Below are positions 17,357 through 26,049 of a stretch of DNA of 64,000 bases, in pieces. Made by a program: the position numbers and the translations under genes. The notes beneath the pieces are model-generated. The model made no database searches. It saw nothing but the letters and a program-made list of their open reading frames with translations, and was not told the origin of the DNA. Location: the NCBI RefSeq assembly GCF_005233835.1, contig NZ_SZQA01000001.1:62001-126000 (forward strand), in the 5' to 3' direction. Source of the DNA: Herbidospora galbida. Lineage in GTDB: Bacteria > Actinomycetota > Actinomycetes > Streptosporangiales > Streptosporangiaceae. The stretch's first letter is position 1. Each line of letters opens with the position of its first letter.

Positions 17357-18208
17357 TCACCGATTTTCTTGATCGAGGTCGCCGTGAGCCTGCGCCGAAA
17401 GGTCCTGCCAGTCGGCCCAGGTCTTGAGGCGGTCGGCGTAGACCTGCTGGAGCATCGGGTAGAAGCCCAGGCCGAAGAGCACCCGCAGGGGCGGGTTGTC
17501 GGATTCGACGATCTTGAGGAGTGCCTGGGCTGCGGCGGCCGGGTCGCCGGCGGGCTGCTTGCCCGCGAACGCGGCGATGCGCTGGCGAAGGCCGTCGTAG
17601 GTCGGATTGGGTTCGGACAGGTGACCGTTGGCGAGGGGGTCGGGGTTCTTGCCGGACCGGGTGGCGAAGCCGCCGGGCTCGATCACGGTCACCTTGATGC
17701 CGAAGTCGGCAACCTCTTGGGCGAGGGATTCGTTCAGGGCTTCCAGGGCCCACTTGGAGGCGCTGTAGGCGCCGCTGAGCGGCATCGCCATGACCCCGGC
17801 GGCCGAGGACAGCTGGATGATGTGCCCCGAGCCCTGTTCGCGCAGGTGGGGCAGCGCGGCCTGGATCACCCACAGCGCGCCGAACAGGTTGGTCTCCAGC
17901 TGGTCGCGCAAGTCCTGCTCGGCCAGCTCCTCGATCGCGCCGACCTGGGCGTAGCCCGCGTTGTTGACGATGACGTCGAGGCGGCCGAAGTGCTCCCTGG
18001 CCCGCTTGACGCTCTCGAAGACGGCGACCTTGTCGGTCACGTCCAGCTCCAGCGGAAGGACCGCCTCGCCGTAGGCGGCGACCAGCTCATCAAGGCTCGC
18101 GGCGGTTCGGGCGGCCGCGGCCACCTTGTCGCCACGCGACAGGGCGGCCGCGACGAAGTTGCGGCCGAGGCCGCGAGACGAACCGGTGACGAACCAGACC
18201 TTGCTCAT
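17357..18208 (-). CDS. SDR-family oxidoreductase
   Basis: 283 residues. The classical short-chain dehydrogenase features are all present: TGSSRGLGRNF cofactor loop, NNAG (VIVNNAGYAQVG), and the catalytic Ser-Tyr-Lys in QLSSAAGVMAMPLSGAYSAS followed by KWAL. C-terminally extended relative to minimal SDRs (about 250). The start MSKVWFVTGSS is the family-consistent ATG. It is the first gene of a two-gene minus-strand unit divergent from sigJ, with an ECF41-type promoter at 18332-18358. Substrate unknown. Confidence 0.88.
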   Translation of the reverse strand: MSKVWFVTGSSRGLGRNFVAAALSRGDKVAAAARTAASLDELVAAYGEAVLPLELDVTDKVAVFESVKRAREHFGRLDVIVNNAGYAQVGAIEELAEQDLRDQLETNLFGALWVIQAALPHLREQGSGHIIQLSSAAGVMAMPLSGAYSASKWALEALNESLAQEVADFGIKVTVIEPGGFATRSGKNPDPLANGHLSEPNPTYDGLRQRIAAFAGKQPAGDPAAAAQALLKIVESDNPPLRVLFGLGFYPMLQQVYADRLKTWADWQDLSAQAHGDLDQENR

Positions 18209-18331
18209 GATGTCTTTCCGTTCCTTTTTCGGTGGCGGTGGCGCGGCGGTTACCACGCAACCGGCCGAGGCGATCAACTCGGGGAGTTGTGTGCTGCGGG
18301 AATCGTTCGCGCGGCGTCCTGACGACCATGA

Positions 18332-18358
18332 GGCGCCGGCACCCCCAACTTTGTGACA
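18332..18358 (-). promoter_or_regulatory. ECF41-type promoter for the SDR/NDH-like unit
   Basis: On the minus strand: TGTCACA (18358-18352), exactly 16 bp, then CGCC (18335-18332). The published ECF41 consensus is TGTCACA with a CGTC -10; one base differs here. It mirrors the promoter at 18393-18419 with identical spacing. Confidence 0.65.
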
Positions 18359-18392
18359 GTGCGGCCATGTGACGTGAGTCACCGAACACGGG

Positions 18393-18419
18393 TGTCACAC
18401 AGCGGTGGGCGCCGGCGCC
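18393..18419 (+). promoter_or_regulatory. ECF41-type promoter for sigJ
   Basis: TGTCACA (18393-18399), 16 bp, CGCC (18416-18419), with the same GCCGG before the -10 as in the opposite promoter. This suggests autoregulation of the sigma factor. Confidence 0.65.
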
Positions 18420-18464
18420 TTATGCATGGAGTAGGAGTTGCGGGTGAACAGGCAGGAGCCAGGT

Positions 18465-18512
18465 ATGAACGAGCGAGCCAACGACGGGCACAGCCGAGCC
18501 GATGGCTGGTGA
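18465..18512 (+). CDS. Leader ORF overlapping the sigJ start
   Basis: A 15-codon frame (MNERANDGHSRADGW) with AGGAG at good distance before its ATG. Its TGA overlaps the sigJ start codon region, while sigJ itself has no clear ribosome site. It may couple or tune sigJ translation. Confidence 0.35.
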   Translation: MNERANDGHSRADGW

Positions 18513-19410
18513 CGGCCGGATGGACTCCGCCACCGAGGCGACCGAGGCATTCCTCGCTTACCGCAACCTGCTGTTCACCGTTGCCTACGAGATGCTCGGC
18601 TCGGCCGCCGACGCCGAGGACGTCCTGCAGGAGACCTGGCTGCGGTGGATGAAGGTCGACCTGGAGCAGGTGCTCGACCAGCGCGCCTACCTGGTGCGGA
18701 TCGCCACCCGGCGCTCGCTGGACCGGCTGCGCACCATGAAGCGCCGCAAGGAGGCGTACGTCGGCCCCTGGTTGCCCGAACCGCTGCTCACCGCGCCGGA
18801 CGTGGCCGAGGACGTCGAACTCGCCGAGAGCGTGTCGATGGCGCTGATGCTCGTCCTGGAGACGCTGTCGCCGACCGAGCGCGCGGTCTTCGTCCTGCGC
18901 GAGGTCTTCGACGTCGGCTACGACGAGATCGCGGCCGCGGTCGGCAAGACCCCGGCGACCGTGCGCCAGATCGCGCACCGCGCCCGGCGGCACGTCGATG
19001 CCCGCCGCCCGCGCGAGGTGGTCTCCCCGAGCCAGACCCGGGCGGTGCTGGCCTCGTTTCAGCGCGCGGTCGAAACCAGAGACCTGCAGGGCCTGCTTGA
19101 TGTGCTCGCCCCCGAGGTCGTCCTGATCAGCGACGGCGGCGGCGTCAAGCAGGCCGCTCCGCAGCCGATCATCGGCGCCGGCAAGGTGGCCCGCATGATC
19201 GTCAGCGGCCTCGGCAAGGCCCAGATCGCGCTCGCCGGCGAACCCACCGTGGTCAACGGCAACCCGGCACTCCTCCTGCGCGTGGACGGCGACATCGACG
19301 GCGTCATAGCAGTCCGTGTCGAGGACGCCCGCATCACCGGCCTCTACTACGTCCGCAACCCGCGCAAGCTGACCCGCATCGCCTCCGAGACCCCACTCAC
19401 GCTGAGGTAA
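18502..19410 (+). CDS. sigJ: RNA polymerase sigma factor SigJ (ECF41 group)
   Basis: 302 residues. Region 2 (YEMLGSAADAEDVLQETWLR) and region 4 (LSPTERAVFVLREVFDVGYD, EIAAAVGKTPATVRQIAHRA) are followed by a SnoaL-like C-terminal domain of about 110 residues. That domain carries the ECF41-type motifs LAPEVVLISDGGG and the near-terminal YYVRNPRKLTRI, and in characterised members it replaces an anti-sigma factor. The neighbours (SDR, NADH-dehydrogenase-like) are typical of ECF41 groups. Starts at 18502 or 18520 are possible; the first overlaps a leader ORF. Likely autoregulated. Confidence 0.9.
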   Translation: MAGDGRMDSATEATEAFLAYRNLLFTVAYEMLGSAADAEDVLQETWLRWMKVDLEQVLDQRAYLVRIATRRSLDRLRTMKRRKEAYVGPWLPEPLLTAPDVAEDVELAESVSMALMLVLETLSPTERAVFVLREVFDVGYDEIAAAVGKTPATVRQIAHRARRHVDARRPREVVSPSQTRAVLASFQRAVETRDLQGLLDVLAPEVVLISDGGGVKQAAPQPIIGAGKVARMIVSGLGKAQIALAGEPTVVNGNPALLLRVDGDIDGVIAVRVEDARITGLYYVRNPRKLTRIASETPLTLR

Positions 19411-19451
19411 TCGTTCAGCCAGCGTGCCGCCACCGTCGCCACGGGCCTTCT

Positions 19452-19542
19452 GAGGACGGCCGCATCACCGGCCTCTCCTACGCGTCCGCAACCCGGAGCT
19501 GTTGTTGCCAGCGAATCCGAGACTCCGCTCACCCTGCGATGA
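19452..19542 (+). pseudogene. Duplicated 3' end of a sigJ gene
   Basis: About 90 bp downstream of the sigJ stop the sequence again reads like the sigJ 3' end (EDGRITGL, then an NP-rich region, then SETPLTLR-type ending and TGA), with small indels. It is a partial second copy, most likely left by recombination or a lost paralogue. Confidence 0.55.
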
Positions 19543-19702
19543 ACACCGGTGACGAGCCGGCCCACAGCCTTGGAGCGATATGGACCTGACGGTGGCGCAA
19601 CAGGCGCCTGTCGTCCTACGCGGAACCGGCGGTGTAGATCACGCTCCCGAGGCCGCGACAAGCAGAACACATTCCGCCAGATCTCATACTGGAAGGTCAT
19701 TC

Positions 19703-20932
19703 ATGACAAAGAACGTCGCCGACATCGGCGAACTCACCGGTCTACAACTGCCGGTCGAGCGGGGTTGCCCGTTCGACCCGCCCGACGCCTACGAGCGGCT
19801 GCGCGAGCAGGCGCCGATCAACAAGATCCGCCTGGCCAGTGGTGGAGAGGCGTGGTGGGTGGCCGGGCATGAGGAGGCCCGGGCCGTCCTCGTCGACGGC
19901 CGCTTCTCCTCTGACAAGCGCAAGGACGGCTTCCCGCTCTTCACCCTCGACGCGGCGACCCTGCGGCAGCTGCGCAGCCAGCCGCCGTTGATGCTCGGCA
20001 TGGACGGCGCGGAACACTCCGCGGCCCGGCGCGCGGTGATCGGCGAGTTCACTGTGAGGCGGTTGGCCGCGCTGCGCCCGCGCATTCAGGACATCGTTGA
20101 CCACTTCATCGACGACATGCTCGCCACCGACCAGCGGCCGGTCGACCTGGTGCAGGCGCTGTCCCTGCCGGTGCCCTCCCTGGTGATCTGCGAACTGCTC
20201 GGCGTCCCGTACACCGACCACGACTTCTTCCAAAGCCGCACCACCATGATGGTGAGCCGCACCTCGCTGGAAGAGCGCCAGCGAGCCTTCGCCGAACTGC
20301 GCGCCTACATCGACGACCTGATCACCCGCAAGGAGTCCGAACCCGGCGACGACCTGCTCAGCCGGCAGATCGCCCGGCAACGCCAGGAGGGCACCCTCGA
20401 CCACGCGAGCCTGGTCAGCCTGGCCTTCCTACTGCTGACCGCCGGACACGAGACCACCGCGAACATGATCTCGCTCGGCGTCGTCGGGCTGCTCACCCAC
20501 CCCGAGCAACTGGCCGCGGTCAAAGCCGACCCGGACAGGACGCCCATGGCCGTGGAGGAACTGCTGCGCTACTTCACCATCGCCGACGGGGTCACCTCCC
20601 GGCTGGCCACCGAAGACGTACAGATCGGCGGGGTGGGCATCAAGGCCGGCGAGGGCATAATCGTCTCGATGCTGTCGGCCAACTGGGACCCGGCGGCGTT
20701 CGTAGACCCGGGCGAACTGGATGTCGAGCGCGGAGCCCGCCACCACCTCGCCTTCGGGTTCGGCCCGCACCAGTGTCTCGGCCAGAACCTGGCCCGGATG
20801 GAGCTGCAGATCGTCTTCGACACGCTGTTCCGCCGCATCCCCACCCTGGGGCTCGCCGCACCTGCCGAGGACCTGCCGTTCAAGACCGACGCCGTCATCT
20901 ACGGCGTTCACGAACTCCCGGTCACCTGGTGA
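19703..20932 (+). CDS. Cytochrome P450
   Basis: 409 residues of the soluble bacterial type. The I-helix oxygen-binding motif (LLLTAGHETTANMISLG), the K-helix ExxR (EELLRYF) and the heme-thiolate loop (FGFGPHQCLGQNLAR) are all intact. A GGAAGG ribosome site precedes the ATG; a longer upstream frame is ignored. The next gene, seven bases on, is its likely ferredoxin partner. Overall motif style resembles CYP105-like enzymes, which hydroxylate varied hydrophobic substrates; the substrate here is unknown. Confidence 0.92.
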   Translation: MTKNVADIGELTGLQLPVERGCPFDPPDAYERLREQAPINKIRLASGGEAWWVAGHEEARAVLVDGRFSSDKRKDGFPLFTLDAATLRQLRSQPPLMLGMDGAEHSAARRAVIGEFTVRRLAALRPRIQDIVDHFIDDMLATDQRPVDLVQALSLPVPSLVICELLGVPYTDHDFFQSRTTMMVSRTSLEERQRAFAELRAYIDDLITRKESEPGDDLLSRQIARQRQEGTLDHASLVSLAFLLLTAGHETTANMISLGVVGLLTHPEQLAAVKADPDRTPMAVEELLRYFTIADGVTSRLATEDVQIGGVGIKAGEGIIVSMLSANWDPAAFVDPGELDVERGARHHLAFGFGPHQCLGQNLARMELQIVFDTLFRRIPTLGLAAPAEDLPFKTDAVIYGVHELPVTW

Positions 20933-20939
20933 GCAGGAC

Positions 20940-21137
20940 ATGATGCGAATCAAGGCGGACACCCATCTCTGCGTCGGCTCCGGCCAGTGCGTCCTGACCG
21001 AACCGGCCGTCTTCGACCAGGATGAGGACGGCATCGTGGCCCTGCTGACCGATCACCTCGACGACCAGAGCGCCGCACAGGCACGCCACGCCGTCATCTT
21101 GTGCCCATCCCGAGCCCTGTCCATCCTGCAGGAGTAA
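20940..21137 (+). CDS. Ferredoxin, [3Fe-4S] type, P450 partner
   Basis: 65 residues. Cysteines in CVGSGQC and later ILCPS give the Cx5C...CP pattern of actinobacterial three-iron ferredoxins, with acidic loops around FDQDEDG. It starts seven bases after the P450 stop and must be cotranscribed. It would pass electrons from a ferredoxin reductase to the P450; no reductase gene is in the window. Confidence 0.9.
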   Translation: MMRIKADTHLCVGSGQCVLTEPAVFDQDEDGIVALLTDHLDDQSAAQARHAVILCPSRALSILQE

Positions 21138-21189
21138 GCCCTCCCCCGGGTGGACCACGCGTCCGTCCGTGCCCGTAGCGGGCGGGTAG

Positions 21190-22540
21190 GTCAGACCTTG
21201 CCTCCAATGTCAACGCCGCGGCGTTCAGCCCGGACGGAGACACCATCGCTACCACCGGCAACGACAGGACCGTTCGGCTGTGGGATACCCGGAGCTTCCG
21301 GCAAAAGGCCATGCTGACCGGCCATTTCGGGGCCCTGACCGGGACCGGGACCGCGTTCGGTCCCGGCGGGCATATTCTCGCGACGGTCAGTGTGGATGGC
21401 ACCGCCCGGTTGTGGGACATCCGGCGCCAGGAGACGGTCGCCACTCTGTCCGGCCACACCGGTGCGGTGTGGGGGTCGCGTTCAGCCCCGACGGGAACGC
21501 CTTGGCCACCACCAGCAACGACGACAGTGTGGTGCTCTGGAGTCTCAACGGCGCGGTTCTGCTGCCCTTTCCAGCGGCGCCGATGAAAAGAGTGGCGTTC
21601 AGCCCTAACGGCAGAACCTTGGCCAGCGCCACTACCAGCGGTCTCACCCGGTTGTGGGATATGGCGAACCACACTGTGATTGCTCTGCCGGGTCACACCG
21701 ATGCCGTATGGGGAGTCGCGTTCAGCCCCGGCGGGCATACCCTCGCCACCAACAGCAGCGACAGCACGATCCGGTTATGGGAGGCGGGCCGTCGCCGCCT
21801 TTCCACGACTTTGTTCCACCCGGGCACAGACGAACCGGTTTTCTGGGTCTGGCGGTGGAGTTCAGCCCAGACGGACGAACTCTCGCCGTCGCCCGCGATA
21901 ACGGCACGGCGCAGCTGTGGAATGTGGCCCGGCGTGAAGTCATCGCCATCTTGGAGACCTCCGGCGAAGTCATGCGCAGTGTCTGGGATAGAGCGTTCAG
22001 TCCGGACGGCCGGATTCTCGCCACGGTCGGCGGCAACAAAATGCTCGAATTGTGGGACATCACCAGCGGTGCGGAAATCGCCGCCCTGAAGGGCCACACC
22101 GGCGCCGTCTACAGCGTGACGTTCAGCCCCGACGGGAAGACCCTCGCCCACAGCCGGCGACGACAAGGTCGTTCAGTAGTGGGACCTCGCCCGGCGCACG
22201 CCGATCGCCACGCTGACCGGACACGCCGACGCCATCTGGGACGTCGCCTTCAGCCCGACGGGCGCACGCTCGCCACCGCGAGCGCCGACCGGACGGCCAG
22301 ACTGTGGGACCTCACCCGCCGCGAGGCCATCGCCGTCCTGAACGGCCACACGAGCGCCGTCAACGGCCTGGCGTTCAGCCCCGACGGAACCACCCTGGCC
22401 ACCGTCGGCAACGACGGCACCGCACGGTTCTAGGACACCGATCCCGCCCGCGTCACCGCGCGCGGTTGTCACCTCGTCGGGCCCGTCAGCCTCGCTCGCT
22501 GGGCCCAGCTGATCCCCGCCGTGCCCTACCGGCCGTGCGG
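21190..22540 (+). pseudogene. WD40-repeat protein, multiply frameshifted
   Basis: At least seven WD40 blades can be read by switching frames (for example GNDRTVRLWDTRSF, VDGTARLWDIRRQE, NDDSVVLWSLNG, ITSGAEIAALKGHTGAVYSV and ADRTARLWDLTRREAIAVLN). Breaks occur near 21475, 21840 and 22150. A TAG replaces the Trp of the last LWD at about 22432, after which the expected tail (DTDPARVTARGCHLVGPVSL) continues. The 5' effector domain is missing. Such proteins in actinobacteria are often NTPase or kinase fused to WD40; this copy is dead. Confidence 0.8.
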
Positions 22541-22689
22541 CTCGTGGGCTCTCGCCGTCCGGGAGGAAGGACGCGAGGGCCCGGCCCTGTTCGGCCACGG
22601 CGTCTCGGTCGACCGGGGCGAAGTCGCGCGGCGGGGTGACGGCCTGAACCCCGACACCCGCATCTTGGGCGTCTGCCACATGCCTTACA

Positions 22690-22958
22690 TGCCTAACAAG
22701 ATCACATCGCTCTGACTTGCGAGAAGAACCTTCAACCCCAGATAACGATCGGAGGCCGAGCTCGGCCACCGCAGGGCCTGCGAGCACGGAGGCGGCGGCC
22801 TCGACGTCGCACACCTGCGGGAGGTCGGCGAGCGAGCCGACGACGTCCGCAGAGGTCGGGAAGATCGCCGGGAACGTGACAGCGAGCCGTTCGCGCTCCT
22901 GATCGTCCAGGGACAGGGCATCGCGCAGCGCGTTCACGACGCCGTGTAGCCCCTCCAC
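22690..22958 (-). pseudogene. Fragment of unrecognised gene next to IS5-family element
   Basis: The minus strand reads LHGVVNALRDALSLDDQERE then RLAVTFPAIFPTSADVVGSL with protein-like composition, ending in noise near 22690. It may be a piece of a regulator cut by the insertion element at 22986. Confidence 0.3.
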
Positions 22959-22985
22959 CGCGTTGGCCGCGCGGCCGCGGAGCTA

Positions 22986-23992
22986 GGACCTGTTTCAAAG
23001 TCGGCCTGGCGGCGTGTCGCGGAGCCTGACGCGGTGAGTCTCCGGTAAAGGGTTTAACGACCAAGAAGAACCTTTGCTCCCGGAGACCTCGTGACCACCT
23101 TAACGGTGACGCGGCGGCTCGACCTGACCGACGAACAATGGGCGCTGCTGGAGCCGCTGCTGCCCGTGCCCAGTCGGCCGGGCCGACCGCCGATGTGGAA
23201 CAAACGCCAGCTGATCGATGGCATCCGCTGGCGGATCCGGGTCGGCGCGCCCTGGCGGGACGTGCCCGACTGTTATGGCTCCTGGCAGGCGGTCTATGCG
23301 CTGTTTCGCCGCCGGCAGCGTGCCGGTATCTGGCGGCAGATCATGACCAGGGTGCAGCAGTTGGCCGATGCGGCCGGCCGGATCCGGCTGGGACGTCGGT
23401 GTGGACTCCACGATCTGCCGGGCTCACCAGCACGCCGCCGGAGCCGCCCGCAACGGCGATCGGCAGGCCGAACCGCCCGGCGGGACCACGACCGAACCGG
23501 CCGATCACGGTCTGGGGCGCTCGCGCGGAGGCTGGTCCACCAAGCTGCATCTGGCCTGTGAGCAGGGTCAGCGGCTGTTGTCGCTGGTGGTGACCGGCGG
23601 GCAACGCGGGGACGCGCCTCAGTTCCCCGCGGTCATGTCAGGGATCAGTGTTCCCCGCACAGGTCCGGGACGACCACGGACGCGGCCGCGCGTGGTGCGG
23701 GCCGACAAGGCCTACTCCTCCCGCGCGATCCAGGTCCACCTGCATCAAGGCCACGATTCCCGAACCGGCTGACCGCATCACCGGCCGGTTACGCCGCGGC
23801 AGCCGAGGCGGCAGACCGCCCAACTTCGACCCGGTCGACTGCCGACTGCGGTCTGCCGTGGAATGCGGCATCAACCGGCTCAAACGCCACCGCGCCATCG
23901 CGACCAGATACGACAAGCTCGCCGTCCGCTACACCGCCACGATCCAGATCGCCGCCATCTGCGACTGGCTCACCCGACTTTGAAACACGACC
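22986..23992 (+). mobile_element. IS5-family (IS427-like) insertion sequence
   Basis: The ends are imperfect inverted repeats: GGACCTGTTTCAAAGTCGG at 22986-23004, and at 23974-23992 the reverse complement of GGTCGTGTTTCAAAGTCGG (2 mismatches in 19). Both ends are flanked by TA within CTAG, fitting the TA target preference of IS427-type elements. Element length is 1,007 bp, which suits the family. Confidence 0.8.
23091..23983 (+). pseudogene. IS5-family transposase, two frame breaks
   Basis: The product starts with the family's N-terminal block (LTDEQWALLEPLLPVPSRPG, RPPMWNKRQLIDGIRWRIR). It continues in a second frame (DSTICRAHQHAAGAARNGD, HLACEQGQRLLSLVVTGGQ, VRADKAYSS) and ends in a third (RPPNFDPVDCRLRSAVECGI, NRLKRHRAIATRYDKLAVRY). 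Both shifts are in the +1 sense and the second also lacks several residues after AIQVHL. A single programmed frameshift therefore cannot rescue it, and the element is probably immobile. Confidence 0.7.
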
Positions 23993-24024
23993 TAGCCGCG
24001 ACCACACCCCAGTCTCTGGCGCGA

Positions 24025-24501
24025 TCACGGCCGATGGCGGAAGCTGATGCGCATCAGCCGACTGTCGGCCCAGTCTACGAGCCGAGTCGGCCGGATGGTG
24101 CCGGGGTCGTGGGGCTGATTGAGATCCGCGACGATCTCCGTCAGCACGGCCTGACGTTCAGCCGGGGCGGTGACCGGCGTGGCCAGTGCTGGCAGATCTG
24201 CACGGATCCCGTTCTTGAGGTGGAAGGTGAAGGCGGGATTGGCGAGAAGGTTCGCATACCAGTCGGTAGCGCCCCCGCCGGCGCCGCTACACAGGTAGGT
24301 GGAGCCCGCAGCTCGGTAGAAGAAGATCTCGATGCGGCGTGGTCGGCCGGTGCGGCGCCCCAGCGTCGTGATGTCGATGATCCGTTCGCTGGTGCCTGCG
24401 GCGGGTGTGATCTCGAGGGCTCGCCGGATGTGATCGGGCAGGTGCGACAAAGACGCGTCCCGTGCGGACTCGTTCCATCCGGTCGTGTCTGGACTGCTCA
24501 T
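24025..24501 (-). CDS. Nitroreductase/DDN-family F420-type oxidoreductase
   Basis: 158 residues. The deazaflavin (F420)-dependent nitroreductase signature is visible: IIDITTLGRRTGRPRRIEIF then YLCSGAGGGATDWYANLLAN followed by PAFTFHLKNG. Such split-beta-barrel proteins reduce quinones or other acceptors with F420H2. The start codon overlaps the stop of the upstream SDR gene (ATGA), so the two are translationally coupled and probably act on the same compound, under the TetR repressor at 25421. Confidence 0.85.
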   Translation of the reverse strand: MSSPDTTGWNESARDASLSHLPDHIRRALEITPAAGTSERIIDITTLGRRTGRPRRIEIFFYRAAGSTYLCSGAGGGATDWYANLLANPAFTFHLKNGIRADLPALATPVTAPAERQAVLTEIVADLNQPHDPGTIRPTRLVDWADSRLMRISFRHRP

Positions 24502-25277
24502 GCGGTCTCCATCTGAAGGGCGGGCCCGAGGAGGAGTCCACCGTCGATGACGTACTCCGACCCCGTGATGAACGACGCCTCTGATGACGCGAGGAACAGG
24601 AGAAGCCGGGTGACGTCGGACGGCTCTCCAAGTCGGGGGATGGCGAACGGCTCGGGTGAGTAGAAGTCGGCGATGGCCGCGGTGGCGCCGGCCGCTGGTT
24701 CTTGGATGAAGGAGGTCGCGATCACGCCGGGGTGGATGGTGTTCACGCGGATGTGGTCCCGGCCGAGCTCGAGCGCCGCCGTTTGGGTGAGACCGCGCAC
24801 GGCCCACTTGCTGGCGACGTACGGCGCGTAGTGCGCCGTACCGCCCAAGCCCATCGTCGAGGCGATGTTGACGATGGCTCCCCCTGTTGCGCGGCGCAGA
24901 GCGGGGGCGGCGACCTTGATGCCGAGGAAGGTCCCTGTGAGGTTGATGTCGAGGATGCGCGACCACGTGGCCTGGTCCGTCTTCTCAATCGGCGCCGGCG
25001 GGTTCTGGACGCCCGCGTTGTTGACGAGCACGTTCAGGGCGCCAAAGGCGCTCTCGGCGGCCAGCACAGCGGCGGACCACGAGCTCTCATCGGTGACGTC
25101 GAGGCGGGTGAATCGAGCGCGGGTCCCGAGCTCGGCGGCGAGAGCGGCGCCGCGTTCGGCGTCGATGTCGCCGATCACCACGTTCGCTCCCTCCGCATGA
25201 AAGGCACGTACGTGGCTCGAGCCTTGGCCGCCGGTCCCACCGGTCACGAGCACGGTCTGGTCGTCGAAGCGGCGCAT
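24498..25277 (-). CDS. SDR-family oxidoreductase
   Basis: 259 residues with the classical SDR set: TGGTGGQGSSHVRAF cofactor loop, DIDAERG (NAD-type acidic end of strand 2), NNAGVQNP, and Ser/Tyr/Lys in NIASTMGLGGTAHYAPYVAS followed by K. The C-terminal ITGSEYVIDGG is typical of 3-oxoacyl-ACP-reductase-like SDRs. It is coupled by ATGA to the F420-type gene and divergent from tetR across two palindromes that likely repress it. Confidence 0.88.
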   Translation of the reverse strand: MRRFDDQTVLVTGGTGGQGSSHVRAFHAEGANVVIGDIDAERGAALAAELGTRARFTRLDVTDESSWSAAVLAAESAFGALNVLVNNAGVQNPPAPIEKTDQATWSRILDINLTGTFLGIKVAAPALRRATGGAIVNIASTMGLGGTAHYAPYVASKWAVRGLTQTAALELGRDHIRVNTIHPGVIATSFIQEPAAGATAAIADFYSPEPFAIPRLGEPSDVTRLLLFLASSEASFITGSEYVIDGGLLLGPALQMETA

Positions 25278-25335
25278 CAGATGTTCCTTCGCTATGTGGG
25301 TGACTGACCGGGATCATCTGTGATGAACGGCGGCC

Positions 25336-25361
25336 AATGGTGAGCCGAGTGACTCACCATT
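25336..25361. promoter_or_regulatory. TetR operator candidate 1
   Basis: AATGGTGAG, 8 bp, CTCACCATT: perfect 9-bp arms between the divergent SDR and tetR genes. It shares the core GGTGAG...ACTCACC with the second site 47 bp away, centre to centre. Confidence 0.75.
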
Positions 25362-25385
25362 CCCCGACAGTAGGTGGGCGGCAAT

Positions 25386-25405
25386 GGTGAGTCAAGCCAC
25401 TCACC
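25386..25405. promoter_or_regulatory. TetR operator candidate 2
   Basis: GGTGAGT-CAAGCC-ACTCACC is a perfect 20-bp palindrome lying where the -35 region of tetR should be. It suggests autorepression. Confidence 0.75.
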
Positions 25406-25408
25406 TCG

Positions 25409-25414
25409 TATACT
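25409..25414 (+). promoter_or_regulatory. -10 element of tetR, leaderless transcript
   Basis: TATACT ends six bases before the tetR ATG, placing transcription start at or beside the A of the start codon. No ribosome site precedes the ATG. Confidence 0.5.
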
Positions 25415-25420
25415 CAGCCT

Positions 25421-26038
25421 ATGAGCGGGGTCGTGACGACGTATCACCAGCGCATCGCCCAGGAGAAGCGCGCGCTGATCGTGAGGGCCGCGACCGCTTT
25501 GTTCCTCGAGTTGGGCTACGACCGGACGTCGCTGGCGCGGATCGCAGAGCGCTCGGGCGTTTCCCGGGCCACCTTGTTCAAGCAGTTTCCGAGCAAGGCC
25601 GCCCTGTTCGACGCCATGGTCACCGAGTCCTGGTCAACCGCTCACGAAGAGGATCCTCCGCCGGCGGGCAACGTCGTCGACGGGCTCAGCACCATCGGTC
25701 GCCGCTACGCCGAGTTGTTGAGCCGCGCCCAGATGACCGACTTGTTCCGAATCGTCATCGCCGAGCTGCCGCGATTCCCCGAACTCGCCAACGCGCAGTT
25801 CTCACACGGGAAGATGCCCTACTTCGAGTCCGTACGCGGCTACCTCCTGGCCGAGCACGAGGCGGGGACGGTGCGAGTCGAAGACGTGGACCTCGCAGCC
25901 ACCCAGTTCCTGGGCATGATCTCCAACTACGTCTTCTGGCCGACACTCCTGGTGCCGGGCTGGCAGGTGAGCGCCGAACGCGTCGCTCAGGTGGTCGACG
26001 AGGCCGTCCGCACCATCGTCGCCCGGTACGCCGTCTGA
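25421..26038 (+). CDS. TetR-family transcriptional regulator
   Basis: 205 residues. The N-terminal helix-turn-helix is canonical (ALFLELGYDRTSLARIAERS, GVSRATLFKQFPSKAALFDA). The C-terminal half is helical and hydrophobic, as expected for a ligand pocket (FRIVIAELPRFPELANAQFS). It is divergent from the SDR/F420-oxidoreductase unit with two GGTGAG-type palindromes between, so it most likely represses that unit and itself. Confidence 0.9.
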   Translation: MSGVVTTYHQRIAQEKRALIVRAATALFLELGYDRTSLARIAERSGVSRATLFKQFPSKAALFDAMVTESWSTAHEEDPPPAGNVVDGLSTIGRRYAELLSRAQMTDLFRIVIAELPRFPELANAQFSHGKMPYFESVRGYLLAEHEAGTVRVEDVDLAATQFLGMISNYVFWPTLLVPGWQVSAERVAQVVDEAVRTIVARYAV

Positions 26039-26049
26039 CAGATAACGCC

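Noticed and set aside
23091-23983. A working IS5-type transposase made by programmed frameshifting
   Set aside because: Two separate +1 breaks and missing residues at the second are not explained by a single programmed shift.
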